A stretch of 64,000 nucleotides of DNA from Diplonema papillatum (Eukaryota > Euglenozoa > Diplonemea > Diplonemida > Diplonemidae): the NCBI GenBank assembly GCA_030068145.1, contig JAPJBO010000588.1, positions 62,001-126,000 on the forward strand, given 5' to 3'. The first letter of the stretch is position 1. Each line of letters opens with the position of its first letter. Positions 10,027 through 21,577 of this stretch are shown in pieces. The notes under the pieces were generated by a model. The model was not told where the DNA came from. It did no database searches and was given only the letters and a program-made list of their open reading frames with translations. Both the position numbers and the translations under genes were made by a program.

Positions 10027-11561
10027 CTTTCTGCAACCGTTTCGGGACTTTTCCCACATCGTGTCAATCCCCTGAAACCGGCTGGAACAGCGGCCGACGA
10101 GTGAGAGATTGCAGTCAAGGAGTTGCGCCCTCTCGTAGTCGGCTGTCATCGGTAGGACTCGCACTCATCGGCCGCACAGCATCCGGCACTGCTTGACTGC
10201 AGAGTCGACAAATATGGCTGCCAGCATTGAGAGCTAAGCTAGTAAGCGCAGGCGTCATGAAGCTTCGAAAACTGAGTCCCGAAAGAGTACGTGAGGGAAC
10301 CTCCACCCAAAGCTGTGGACGTGTTCCCATGCCCTGGTTGCACTTGTGCCATACTTCTCAAAACGAATTCTACGGACAGTGCGCTACGCCCACATAGGGG
10401 TTTACAGCGCACGGATGCTCGCTAGGAAGGGAAGGCTGGTAGCCACTTGGCACCAACACGCGAAGTTCCGCTTCCGTGTAGCAGGCCTCCCCTGGGAACT
10501 CACACTAGCGAATCTGGATGTTCATTTAGAGAAGACTGTGAGAACGATGCGAATGGCTGCGCCGGTCAGATGGCCAATGGCAGAACTTGCCGGCTGAGAT
10601 CGAAAGGTACTACCTCTTAGATCGCCTACTCGTGTGCTGTGTTTCTCTTCGCATTTTCGTCAAAGTCGCACTGGTTACTTTCCTCCCTCCTTTGTTTGTT
10701 TCTGGATAAGCACCTGCTTGCGGCGGTGCCTAATCGCACGAGGAGGAAGTGCGTCCACGAGTAAGGCTCAACAACAAGGCCCATTTGTAGTTGCACCGTA
10801 GCCTCGGTCGAAATAAGCACGGGCGACGCCCCCCGAGTATTCCACTCTGCCTGGCAACCGTGCGCTGCTGGAGTACTAAAGGCACAGTCCCAACAGATGA
10901 ATCGTGTGAACCTGACTAGGCAAAAGGCTGGATCTTGGATGTTGGAAGAGGGGGACCGGTGGTTCAGCCCAACAGCCTCGACAGGTCCAGACCGGACCGA
11001 ACGGCGTTGAGCTTTATTCAAACTTCGGTACTGCGATACACCTCGTACGCTGCATTGCAACCTGCATTGCAACCTGCATTGCAACCTGCATTGCAACCTG
11101 CATTGCAACCTGCATTGCAACCCCCTGCATTTGGCATCCGATACTCACTTCCTCCCCCCGGCTGGTCGTCAAGAGGCCTGTTCGAGTGCACCGAGTCTTT
11201 CTTAAAACCCCCAACTTCCCCTTTGGGCATCGTCCTATGAATGAGTAGTTATTATGGCACTGTGGTCGTGCAGCAACCGGGCGAGAACTAAAGCCACCTG
11301 ACCGGCAGTCACCTGCCACGGCACCGCGATGAAGAAGACCGCGAAGAGAGTCCGCGGACAAAAAAGGGAAAATCAGCGATGTACGAGAACCGGTACCAAC
11401 CGGACGGTACCCCCATGCTTGCACCGCACAAGCGTTATATGCATCCAGTAATTGCCACGCGGCGACACTTAACCCCCTTCGGAGGTCCAAGTTAACTTTC
11501 AGGGGAAACGGGGGCGCGTCTAAACGCGTGCGCACGAAAAAAAAAAGAAAAGAAAACGAAG
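10027..11561. other. Intergenic region, no supported gene
   Basis: Only short frames without domains. It contains the 12-bp tandem repeat listed separately and is otherwise featureless to me. Confidence 0.5.
11050..11124 (+). repeat. 12-bp tandem repeat (TGCATTGCAACC), about six copies
   Basis: The unit TGCATTGCAACC repeats about six times without change between 11,050 and 11,124. The near-absence of divergence points to recent expansion. The unit is 12 bp, so it stays open in every frame and gives spurious peptide repeats. Confidence 0.9.
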
Positions 11562-14500
11562 ATGTGGCAGAGTCCGCCTCCTCCGCGGGTGAGCGCGAAC
11601 GCGTCGCGAGAAGGCAGCCGGCCGGCCGGCTCGCTGCTGGACCTGACGGTGGGGCTGCAGGGCCGGCGGCGGTCGCGCGCCGCGGCGGACGACCTGCCGA
11701 ACCCGGCGGCGTACCTGGCCGCCGCGGCGCGCACGGTGAGCCGCAGCGGCGGCGGCGGCGGCGGCGGGGGGGGGGGCAGCGGCAGGTTCGGCGCGCCGAA
11801 CACGTCGCCGGCCGCGTACGGGGCAGCGGCGGGCAAGGAGGCAGGGCCGGGCATCTTCCTGCCGGGGACGACGATGACGCGCGAGGACGTCGAGCTGCTG
11901 CACTTGCGGCACTCGTCGTTCGTCGAGCAGGCCGCCGCCGAAAGGTCGGAACTCGAAGCCCAGCTCAGCGAACAGGCGGGCCTCATCGACGACCTGACGG
12001 CTGAGCTCGAGCGGGTGCGCACTCGCGAAGCACGACTGCTGGGCTCGACGCAGCTGGTCGACACCGAGTCGTCGAAGGTCAGCGACCGGCTCCAAACCAC
12101 GACCGACCTCCTGCTCGAGAACGAGGCGGAGCTCGTGAGCAAGACCAGCGAGATTGACAGACTCCTTGAGGCAAACAGGTGTGTGCTGCTAGCCGTTCCG
12201 GGGAGCAATTCCCGTCCCGACGGTGTCGTGAAGAAGCTGCCGCGGCCCGTACAGGCGCTGCCTACTTCGCGGGTGCTTGCGAAGAAGCGAAAAAAGAATC
12301 TGATCGTCCTTTGGGATCGACGCTATTACAAAAAGGGACGCCATGAGGTAGCACCCAACGAGTGCACCGAGCCAACGAAAGACCAAGGTCAGGAAGTCAC
12401 CAGCGTCAAGAAATCCAGTTTTTGACGACGGCCAACTCAACACTCCACTTGAGGTCTCTGCACTCTACTTGGTCACACTCGAGCGCTCGCGTATGGTTAC
12501 GAAGAGTCAAAAGACATCCAGCCTTTGTTTTGGACACGAACCAGCACATGAACAGAGAACTCATAATCGACGTCAGCATTTTTGAACACGAGCCAACACA
12601 TAAACTGAGAACTCAGAATAGCCGTCGAGTGCCAGCGACTTGCCACCTGTAGTGTAGTGCTTGCACTCTACTCACTAGGTCACACTCGGGCGCTGTAGTA
12701 CAGTCGTGTAGTTACGAAGAGTCTTAGCACGAACCAACACATCAACAGAGAACTCAGAATAGATGTCGAGCGTCAGCGGGCGGACCTCGATGCGGAGACG
12801 TGCGAAACGGATGCGCTGCGGAACGAGCTCCACGACGCTCGGTCGGAATTAGAAGACCTTAGGGGGAAGATGACCGAGCTCAACAAAGAGTGCTCAAGCC
12901 TGCATGAGGTCAATGCACTCTACAAAGCCACGCACGAGAAGTTCATCAAAGAAGGCCAGTTGTCGTGCCAGCTCGCCATCACGGTCGAGTCGCTGAAGAA
13001 GGAGGTCTCATCGACGGAAAGGAAAATGCTCGGTTTGCAAGACGACCGCGTGGCTGCCGCCAAGGTGTGCTGATGTCGCTTTAGCAGAAGATTATGCAAG
13101 TCTTACATTATCACTACTCACCGACTAGTTACCTACTGTGATACACGACTCGAACAACTGCTCTCGCGCTCTCTGCTGCGGTGCAAATATGCCCACGAAG
13201 ATCGGGTCATTTCTTATCCTTTCCCGCAGCGCACACTGAGACCGAAACAAATCGCAGCACGGCGGGGAGAATATTACCTTGTTCCGCTTTCTTAACAAAA
13301 AAGAAAGCTTAAAACGGTAAAAAAAACCCCACACTTTGTGGTTGTCGTTGTTGTTTTTTCTCCCACTCTAGTCTCCGTCGACATAAGGCACCCTTCTTCT
13401 TTCGAGTATTTCGAGAACTTACACTGTATATAAGACGCTAGTCTTAGGAGATTAACTTCATCTTAGCACAACCGCCCACGCTCTTGTTTACCCACCATCT
13501 CACCCTATTGCTTTCCGTGTCTTCAGCCACGCCAAAGGCCTTTACTCTAACATGCGCGGGGGTGTCAAACGCTTACGTCTGCCACTACACTCAGATTTAC
13601 CAAGTGGGCTGCAGCACATTCCTCCTTCTCGGTTATTTCCTCCAAAGCAGGTGCTCACACAAAAAACGCTCCGGTCATACCGGAGACTCAAACGTACACG
13701 GCCTTGCACTCCAGAATGCGCTGGAAAACCACGCGGGGAACTCGTCGGAGAGACCGACGCAGACCAAAACAAAGACACCAACCCACGGGCGGTTGCTAAA
13801 AAATGGTCGTTGCAAACGATCCTTTCGACCTTGCAATGTGATGATGTACCCACCATCATGGCGTAGAGTCACATGGTGTACCCAGAGCTGGTGAATATAC
13901 TTCATCGGGGGTCCTCGGAGCACCACAAAGAGCTCTTCGGGGATGGTACACACTCTTCGCAACCAAACGCAGAGCATCGCCGAAGACGCGCAAGACTTCG
14001 CGGGGTTCTTGCTGCCCGTGATGCAAGCCGGCAAGGACCTGGCGGCGGCCCGCCTGGCGAGCAGGGGCACCGACGACCCGGGTTCCATCGTCCGCGCCTC
14101 GCCGGACTTCGACTGGGAGTCGGCCGTCCGGACGCTGCAGTCGCTGCAGCAGAAGAGGGTCGAGGTGACCGCGCCGCACCTGCAGGACCTCGCCAACATG
14201 GTGCAGGCTGCCGGGTCTGCGGCGGAGAGCAACCTGGACCTGACCGTGCTCCGGCGGGAGATAGAGGCGCTGCAGAACGACGACCGGGCGTCGAACGAAA
14301 AAACGGCGAACGCGTTCGCCGAGCACGCGAAGGACATCCGCAGGCAGATGAAGCACGCCCTCCGCGGCTGCGCCGCCGAGATGCAGACCGCCGCGTCGAT
14401 GGCGCAGCAGTACGAAAAAGCGGTGCGAGAGCTGAACGAAGACCTCGCCGCTTTCGAAGAGCGGCAAGAACCGTTGCTCGCGCAGACCAGGAGGCTGGGC

Positions 14501-14761
14501 GACGAGCTCACGAGGCTGCAGAGGGAGGCGGGCGAGAAACACGCGTCCTTGATGCGTGACCAGGCCGCCCTCCAGGAAGCCGACTACCGCATCGAGTCCC
14601 TCGAAGCCGCGGAGGACCTCCTCAAAGAGCGGCTGCGTGAACTCGAGTCGGAGAACTCGCGCATGAAGACTTTCATGGCGAAGCTCCAGATCGCGGACGT
14701 CCCGGAACTGCACTCCCTGCTCGCCGCCGCTGCGACACCGTCACAAGAAGCGCCTTCTTAG
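11562..14761 (+). CDS. Coiled-coil protein, three exons (11562-12178, 12758-13064, about 13931-14761)
   Basis: Exon 1 starts at ATG and encodes a Pro/Ala/Gly-rich head with a run of about ten Gly near residue 70, then a long coiled coil (ELEAQLSEQAGLIDDLTAEL). It ends in phase 2 at a GTGTGC donor. Exon 2 begins at a CTCAG acceptor in the matching phase and continues the heptad pattern; its donor (AAGGTGTGC) is in phase 0. Exon 3 also continues the coiled coil (RDQAALQEADYRIESLEAAEDLLKERL) and ends at TAG 14,759-14,761. Its acceptor is uncertain, and 13,930 is the best phase-0 choice. The joined product is about 585 residues. The family is not recognised; coiled-coil structural, centrosomal or flagellar roles are possible but unproven. 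A tandem copy of the 3' end follows directly. Confidence 0.7.
12440..12790 (+). repeat. Tandem duplication in an intron that also copies the 3' splice site region
   Basis: Blocks containing CTCTAC...GGTCACACTCG, GTTACGAAGAGTC and ACGAACCA(A/G)CACAT...AGAGAACTC appear at about 12,457-12,575 and again at 12,672-12,790, with a third partial copy of the acceptor block at 12,588-12,640. The last copy includes the acceptor used by exon 2 (AG at 12,756-12,757), so the intron holds two decayed look-alike acceptors upstream. Confidence 0.65.
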
Positions 14762-14787
14762 CTCCGGATCCCTGGCCCTGGCCTGGC

Positions 14788-15210
14788 ACGCCCTCCGCGG
14801 CTGCGCAGCCGAAATGCAGACCGCCGCGTTGATGGCGCAGCAGTACGAAAAAGCGGTGCGAGAGCTGCACGAAGACCTCGCCGCTTTCGAAGAGCGCAAG
14901 AACCGTTGCTCGCGCAGACCAGAAGGCCGGGCGACGAGCTTACGAGGCTGCAGAGGCAGGCGGGCGAGAAGCACGCGTCCTTGACCAGGCCGCCCTCCAG
15001 GAAGCCGGCTACCGCATCGAGTCCCTCGAAGCCGTGGAGGACCTCCTCAAAGAGCGGCTGCGCGAACTCGAGTCGAAGAACTCGCGCATGAAGACTTTCA
15101 TGGCGAAACTCCAGATCGCGGACGTCCCGGAACTGCACTCCCTGCTCGCCGACGCTGCGGCACCGTCATGAGAAGCGTCTTCTTAGCTCCGGGATCCCTG
15201 GCCCTGGGCC
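14788..15210 (+). pseudogene. Tandem duplicate of the 3' end of the coiled-coil gene, decayed
   Basis: This segment repeats 14,353-14,787 at roughly 93-95% identity by eye, including the terminal exon, stop region and the downstream GGATCCCTGGCCCTGG. The copy begins exactly where the original unit ends, so it is a head-to-tail duplication. It lacks an intact frame: single-base losses (for example GAGCGCAAG versus GAGCGGCAAG) and a short deletion after CACGCGTCCTTGA break it. It could not encode the full coiled coil but might alter the host transcript's 3' UTR. Confidence 0.9.
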
Positions 15211-16951
15211 TGGGGTCAGCTCCTTTGCCTGCACCACGCGCGTCGCGCAGGCATCCCACTGAAGCTATTTGGACCGGATAATAGCCTTGTAAGATGCAGT
15301 CCTTGTGGGATCCTTTTGGGGTCCTTTTGGGTCCTTTTGCAGTCCGTTAGCCCGGATCAGGACCCTTCCTACCTATCTATCAGGGCCCCTTTATCGTGGA
15401 GTTGAGGAGCAACGATTGCAGGTGTTCCCGTTCATTCGAAACGCTCTTTGACAGTGTCGCGATAAATACGAATCGGATCGCAGAGCTCGTATTCTGAGAC
15501 CGAACTGGGATCCAAAACCACCTGGCGAAAACCTCCTGAGAATAGAACCCTGTTTCGCTGGGGTTTGAGGTCCCTGTGTCGGTTGCATGAGTCGCATCGG
15601 CATCACATTCTGCCAGAATCCTTCTTCCTCTCCTTTTGGGATCGACCCTGTAGCCGGCCATTCGTGGCAAAAGTACGGCAAACTCGGCCATTTTCCGACA
15701 GAAACCTCCGTTCCAGAAACCGATTCAGATCGCTTTTGGGGCGCGATTCGAGCTGCTCACGGAATCTACCCTCACCGCCGGAATCTCCGGCTAAGGAGAT
15801 TGCCATTCCTTGGCCAATCAAGTGAAGGCTAAAAAGACGTAGACAGCGTGTAATTGGTAAGTTCATCAGTATTCCTGACCTGATAATGAACCGGGGGTAA
15901 AAACATGCGGGAAACCGATCTACCGGCACGCACAAACAAAACGAAGCGCCTGTCTTTTTTGGCCAATCAATAGTTCCGTGCGATGATCCAAATCCACATC
16001 CAGGTATTATCCAGTCGAATGGATCGGCGGGCGTAACGCACTGAGGTGTCTGAAGGGTTTGAGCCTCATGGTCGGTTCGTTACTTGACTCGAAAAAGTGT
16101 GGTTCAATCAGGAGAAACCCGGATGTGGATTTGTACAGCATCGCAAAAACCCGACTTCGAAGCACACGCACACCCAGACCACACGTCGCGCTTCCCTTTC
16201 TGTGAGATACACGCCTCCGTTCTTTTCCTTAGAGCAAAACAGTTAGAACTGTAGATTCGCCTCAAGTGCTCCTGCTACCGCTCACTCTTCTGCGGGTTAC
16301 GAATTGAAGCCTGCCTGGCGTGTCGGCCAGACCTGAATGTAGAACAGAAGGGCTGATGCAAAAAGTTGAGCACATAACTGCTCGATCCCGCTGTCCCATG
16401 GCTCTCCGTCCTATTCACGCCGCCGGTTTGGGCACATGTGTAGTACTGTTGCAGCACCGTCTCACACTAGCCGTGGCCGAACCACATCTACGGTTTGTGG
16501 GAATTCGCGCTTTACCCATCCCCCTTTCTCGTAGCGGGCTCACCGAAAAGGAATGGTTGCGTTCTTCTGCCACGCGGTGCAAGTTCATGGCACAAAACAA
16601 ACCATGAAAAAGCCCACGCAAAACTGGTTCTCGTGTCACAATTCAGCTCAGGCACGCACGCGATCCCGTCCAGTACACTCAAGCCACGGGATTTTGTCCG
16701 ACACGTCTTTCCAGAGACTAATAAAGGTTTGATACCCTGTGTGAATCAACAACAGCACTGCCGCCCCTCTCACATATTTTAGCCTAAGTAGCAGGTTCAC
16801 ACAAACGGAAGGGCTGTGCGGGGCGAGAATCTGTTTGAAGGACCTCAACATCCTTTTAGCAGGGTCCGGATAGGACCACCGCGGGGATCCCGACGAAAAG
16901 GCGAGGGGGAAAGAATCGTCCGCGGCGGGCGAAACTGACAGGCCTGGAGCG
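15211..16951. other. Intergenic region, no supported gene
   Basis: It contains a short run of GTCCTTTTGG-type repeats near 15,308-15,345 and several frames without domains on both strands (15,391-15,832). No exon, RNA or TIR element was recognised. Confidence 0.45.
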
Positions 16952-17802
16952 ATGAACCCACTCACCGAAAGGATCGTGCTTCAAAAAACGAAGGTCGACG
17001 ATTTGGAAGCCGTGCGGAGCCTGAACTTGTGGGGGCAGAACCTCGACGACATGTCCATCCTCCGAAAGGTATGTCTATCAAAGTCTTCGGCTCGGGTCCT
17101 AATTGTCAAGACACTTGTGGTTCCAGGCTCACTGCTTTGGGCAGCGGGTCGACCCGTATTACGGTGTCCTTGTAATCCCGGCGCCGAAATTTCTCGCAGG
17201 GCACCATCATTCTGCTCTGGTCTGCTAGAGCACACGGAAAGAAACCACTCGACTTCGAAAAGACACGAAACGTTGTCTGAAAAACAACGCCGACCGACAA
17301 CAACCGACAGATGCCGAATGCGACAGTGCTTTCGTTGAGCGTGAACAAAATCAATTCGCTAGCCAGCTTTGCCGACTGCCGAAACCTGTCGGAGCTGTAT
17401 CTCCGAAAGAACGAGGTGACCGACTTGTCGGAGGTCAAGCACCTGAAGCCGCTGTCGAAGCTGCGGATCCTGTGGCTCTGCGAGAACCCGTGCGCCTCGT
17501 CGCCCAGCTACCGGGCGCAGGTCATCGCGGCGCTGCCGCAGCTCGAGAAGCTGGACAACATCGACATCAAGCCGGAGGAGCGGGCCTTGGCCAAGAAGGC
17601 CGCCGCCGCGTCGAGCTCCCCGCCGCAGCCCTCGAGGCCGGCGCACCCGAATGCGTCGCCGAACTCCGCGCAGAGGGCGGGGCTCGACAGGTCCCAGCGC
17701 AACATCGTCACCGCGGTGCTGGCCCTCCTCAACGAGCTCAGCCCTTCGTCGTTAGAGCTCGTGCATCAGGACATCTCCACGCGGCTGGTGTCGCGGCAGT
17801 AG
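16952..17802 (+). CDS. CFAP410: CFAP410 (C21orf2) orthologue, LRR ciliary protein; exons 16952-17068 and 17311-17802
   Basis: Exon 1 encodes 39 residues (LTERIVLQKTKVDDLEAVRSLNLWG) that match the CFAP410 N-terminus ([25 protein letters not shown]). The donor GTATGTC is in phase 0, and exon 2 opens at ATG after a CGACAG acceptor, also in phase 0. Exon 2 carries leucine-rich repeats (LSLSVNKINSLASF; LSELYLRKNEVTDL), the cap motif LRILWLCENPC, a Lys/Ala/Pro-rich linker and a C-terminal helical segment (NIVTAVLALLNEL) like the CFAP410 oligomerisation domain. The joined protein is about 202 residues, near the animal length of about 256 with a shorter linker. CFAP410 acts at the ciliary base and with NEK1 and SPATA7 in animals. 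Its presence argues that this organism builds cilia or flagella. Intron length is 242 bp. Confidence 0.93.
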
Positions 17803-18469
17803 TGGCGTGCCGATGGTGGAAACACAAGAGCCCGCATGCCCCGTGTGAGTGAAATAACGCGGACGGCCGTGTCTTCTTGTGTGTCAGTAAGCCGCCGCCA
17901 GCATCAAGAAGGCCGCTGGGGCATCCAATGCCCGCAGCCGAATTCGTCGCTCGGGTGGGCAGCTGGCCCTTGCCAGCGCAACTGCAACAATGAGCCCGGG
18001 ACCGTGAGCGGGCGGCAAGTAAAGTGTAATGCAATCAATTGCGCATCTTTTTTTAAGCGCCCGGTCGTCCAACAGCCATTCGACAGGTCTCAGCACAAGA
18101 GCATTGAGTGAGGAAACGAAGAAGAAAACGACAGAGCCGGATGCCCCCCTGCAGTGCGGCACGTATCGACCCGCGAAGAACAGGAACCCAGACCGGTGAG
18201 CGCCGCGCGGCGGCGGGGGTCCGCAGCTGAAAACAAGGGAACACAGCTACCACATCCTCCTGTTTTGTGCCAGCAACAATTTTCCCGGCCGTCCTCAACT
18301 AGCACAGCCCGGCGCCCCTTTACTCGTGCGCCGAAATATCTCCAACCGGTTGGCATCAGGGCGGTGGTTGTGAGAGCAGCACGGGGGTGAGACCGATGCC
18401 ACCTCACCGACTTCAACAAGAGCCTGTGGCGTGCTGATTTAATGTACTCGCGCCTTCTTCTGTGGGCCA

Positions 18470-18602
18470 AAGAACCGACGGCGCGCTGGACAACATCAGC
18501 ATCGTGCGGCCAAGAAGCTGACAACTTTCCCCATCGCTGGAACTCGTGCATCACGATGTTTCCGCGCGGTTTGATACCGCGGGGACAGCGTCAGTGAACG
18601 GG
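18470..18602 (+). pseudogene. Decayed duplicate of the 3' end of the CFAP410 gene
   Basis: Blocks recall the CFAP410 last exon in the same order and strand. CTGGACAACATCAGCATC at about 18,487 matches CTGGACAACATCGACATC, followed by GGCCAAGAAG. Then CTGGAACTCGTGCATCACGA near 18,537 matches the exon's GAGCTCGTGCATCAGGACAT, followed by a CCGCGCGG block. Most of the stretch between them is missing and no frame survives. It is more diverged than the duplicates at 14,788 and 30,993, so it is probably older. Confidence 0.6.
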
Positions 18603-20021
18603 ACATCGCGTGTTCTCATCACGGTTGTCTGCGCACCGCAGACAACCGCTCAACAGGGCCCCGGGCAACAAGATGTTACCACGCTCACGCCAGGAGAGGC
18701 AGTGTCCGTCGCGACAGTGATAGAACGATCCATGTGTGACAGTAGGTGCGGCCCTTGTGATTATATTGCTCGACCGACGACAGGTGTACGAACGAGCCAG
18801 GTAGCACCCTACAGGCTCGGGACTGTAACAACAAGCCCCCCCCCCCACCCCCCCTCTCTCCCCTGGTCGCACGGGTGGTCCTGGCTGTGACGAGCTACGA
18901 ACAGCCGCCTGACAAACCAGACTCACACCGCTGTCCTGTCTGCAGACACTCAGGTTCCGCGCTGATGATGGTCCGCCTTATGTGTCCGTGGCTTAAAGGA
19001 CCGAAACACGGCGCAGACGGGACCAGTGCGGTGTTGAGCACATACCCATTCCAAGCACGTTCTTGCAAACGCCCCCCCTCTCTCCCCCTCTTTTTTCGTC
19101 CGTCTGGCTCTGATCGTATTTAGTCTCACCTTTGAAGGTCGTCGTCCGCCCAAAGTGAGTCGTTGTCCCCTGTTTCTCTCATCTGTTGCGCAGTGTAGAA
19201 CCGCTCCTTGCAACGAGACGGCTGCCGAGGAACGGGACTCCCGCCTGGCGCCCACCTGAGGTCGGCGGGCAGGAGGGATCTCTCCGTTTCCCGGTGGAGG
19301 GCCAAGCACTGTTGCCAGGGGCCCCACCCCTCCGATGAATCGTACACGACGCGGCGCGCGGATCAACAGGAACATGGGAGTTCTGCTCACCGTAGCCGGC
19401 CGGCTTCGGCTGCTTTGTAGAAAGGCTGCCGTGACCTTTCACTCACACGCAATGTTGTCTTGACATGAAGCTGGTGAAGCCGCTGCCCGGCCTAATTATT
19501 TTTGCCGTGGAAGTTCAGGTGACGCAGTCTTCACCTGGCTGCTTCACCTGCAACTTGTTCGTTGGTGTGAAAGAAGCTGCACATCGTCAAGAACTTCTAC
19601 AGCTACTCACATCGAGACCTTTTTTTCCGGACAGGGACAGATTCCAGCGCGTCACCTGTGCTTCACCTGAATACGTTCAGGCTCAAGACCCAGGGACAAA
19701 TTTGCCTCTCAGTGGGTTTCTTTCCAGGCAAGAGCAATCGTAGGTAGAGAAAAGTCCCCCCTTCACTACCCCCTGCTTTTTCTCCGCTCGCCCGCAGACG
19801 AGTGTTTCGGGCGGGCAGGTGTCCAAAGTGAAAAGGAAAAAAAAAAAAAAAAAAAAAAACAGAAGGGAACCCGTGCCTTTCCTTTTGCCTCTCCGTCTCC
19901 CCTCGCACTCACTCTTTCTCGTGCTGGACGACGAGCTCGGGGGGAATGAGCAGCAGTTCACGGATCTTCCGAGGGAATCTGCGAGGCTTGACGAATCTAC
20001 AGGGAAGTGAGGAGACCGGAA

Positions 20022-20076
20022 ACTCCCCGGAGAGATGGTCCCTGCACTCTAACTCGTCTCTCTCTCTCTCTCTACA
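20022..20076 (+). repeat. Short dispersed repeat H, copy 2
   Basis: GGAGACCGGAAACTCCCCGG, then GAGATGG, TGCACTC and a CT run. It resembles 33,785-33,840 most closely and also a block within the 44 kb element. Confidence 0.5.
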
Positions 20077-20110
20077 TTTAGGGTGTCTGTTCTTCGGGGG
20101 AAACATTTTG

Positions 20111-20231
20111 TTTTTAGCCACATGCAATGTGTGAGGAAACTGAACCGCCCAAGTAGGACCTTCTGATCATGATCATTTGCCAATTTGCCACCTGAAACCA
20201 CGTCCAGGATTTGGGCTCAGGGTAGTGCGGT
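20111..20231 (+). repeat. Dispersed repeat D, copy 1 (about 120 bp)
   Basis: The core CTGAACCGCCCAAGTAGGAC, then TTCTGATCATGATCA and CACGTCCAGGATTTGGG, is shared with 42,658-42,785 (minus strand) and 50,959-51,052 (plus). This copy and the 42 kb copy also share the block TTTTTAGCCACATGCA just before the core. No coding or clear terminal repeats. Confidence 0.8.
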
Positions 20232-20832
20232 GGCTACAGGCTGCTGCAATGCACAGCAGCAATGCCTGACTGCAATGCCTACTGCTGCCCCAAGAGGCCA
20301 CGGGCGCGTCTGGGCGAGTCGTGGCTCGCCCAGACTCAAAGACACAAAACTTGCGGGTTTTGTAGGCAATGCGCATGTCTTTCCGGGTAAACGAGGGGTT
20401 TCCGTGGATTTTACGAGGGTAGACGCGGGTAGACGCGGATTTTACGAGGGTAGACGCGGAGTTGGACAGATACTAGTTGACCATGAAGGGAGACAAGACG
20501 TCTGGCTGCATTCTTTGAGACCCGCCGGTACTGTGGCATGCAGGGCGGAACCAAGGGAGTTCACGAAGATGGAGGGCATCACTTACGACAAGGAGGGCGG
20601 TGCCTTCTGTGTATCAGTGATGTCAAGTCATCCATGACTGCAGGCCACGAGTGGATTTTCGTGGGTTCTGACACACTGAGGAGAGTCGATAGAGATTCCC
20701 AGCAGTTCACGGAGTGTAGCCGCGGCAGTGGACTCCGGGACGGCGACGTGTCCATCACTCCGGAACTCCCTCAGCTGGCCGGGGAGTTTTCTGCTCGAAA
20801 GAAAAACTTGAATTTTTCTAAATTTCTAAAAG

Positions 20833-20880
20833 AAATAACACGAAAAACCTCCAGGCAAAACCCCGTTTTCACATTTCTTT
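20833..20880 (+). repeat. Short dispersed repeat F (AATAACACGAA...CATTTCTT), copy 1
   Basis: The pattern AAATAACACGAAAA, a short variable spacer, GGCAAAA, CCCGTTTTCACATTTCTT recurs at 23,996-24,040 and 24,692-24,740, always on the plus strand. It resembles a shared transcript end or intron end but its role is unknown. Confidence 0.6.
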
Positions 20881-21577
20881 GAACCAACCACACCCTGAAG
20901 GCTGTGTGAAGTTCTCTAATCGACTTTCGTGGTGCATCAACTCCCTCAGCGAAACTGTGAATGTCCAAGCATCCCCCTGGATATCCCCCGAGACCAACCG
21001 GGCTCAGACTCAAAAGCTACAGCTCCCGGCCTCAGCGCCGCCTGGAACGCGTCTTCGGAAGCAGATGGTGCCGATAACGCCGTGTAGCAACCCCGTGTGC
21101 AGAGAACGGCTCTCAGAGCGATATCCAACTTCCCGCCCCCCGGCAACTCGCACGCAAAGGGAGCCGCTGCACAGGAAATCGACTTCGGGGGCGTCGCCAG
21201 AGTCGAATGAAGGGGGGTCGTAGCACAGCGGGAAACATGCGCGAAACCCGCGATACCATGCTGTTTAGGGGCTCGGCAAAGGCCGGGCAAGAAGCTGCGC
21301 GGTGAAAATCGCCCAAACCGCGGAACTGTGCAAACAGTCAGAAACCTCGGATCCATCCTCGCCTTCCTGAATTTCGCTTCGTAAAACTCTACTACAACGA
21401 GGGAGAAAGAGAAAATCACCACACGCGTTCAGCGGCAACCTAGAAGTTCTTTGCGGCGGAGTAACACACCACCTGGAACGACATCCCCACTCCGTCCCAA
21501 CCACTGCGGACAAGCGGGCGCCCGAACCGACCTTCTAAACCACAAATAGAGGGGGTTCTTGAATACCGGGGGAGAAC

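Larger units (their letters stand above)
17803..21577. other. Long intergenic region with simple repeats, no supported gene
   Basis: Apart from the listed repeats it holds a C-rich run at 18,837-18,856, an A run of about 22 at 19,838-19,859, and short iterations of GTAGACGCGG near 20,418-20,460. Frames at 19,465-19,743 and 20,185-20,637 show no domain. I see no RNA gene. Confidence 0.5.

Noticed and set aside
8653-10164. Long minus-strand frame over the MFS transporter gene
   Set aside because: It is an Arg/Pro/Asp-rich shadow of a GC-rich coding strand with G/C third positions; the plus frame has TM helices and a family motif.
13484-13894. Frames in the last intron of the coiled-coil gene as separate genes
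   Set aside because: No domain; the stretch resembles non-coding sequence near 21,905-22,020 and lies inside an intron supported by phase.
19838-19859. A-run as the tail of a retrotransposed copy
   Set aside because: No recognisable retrocopy, reverse transcriptase or flanking duplication next to it.
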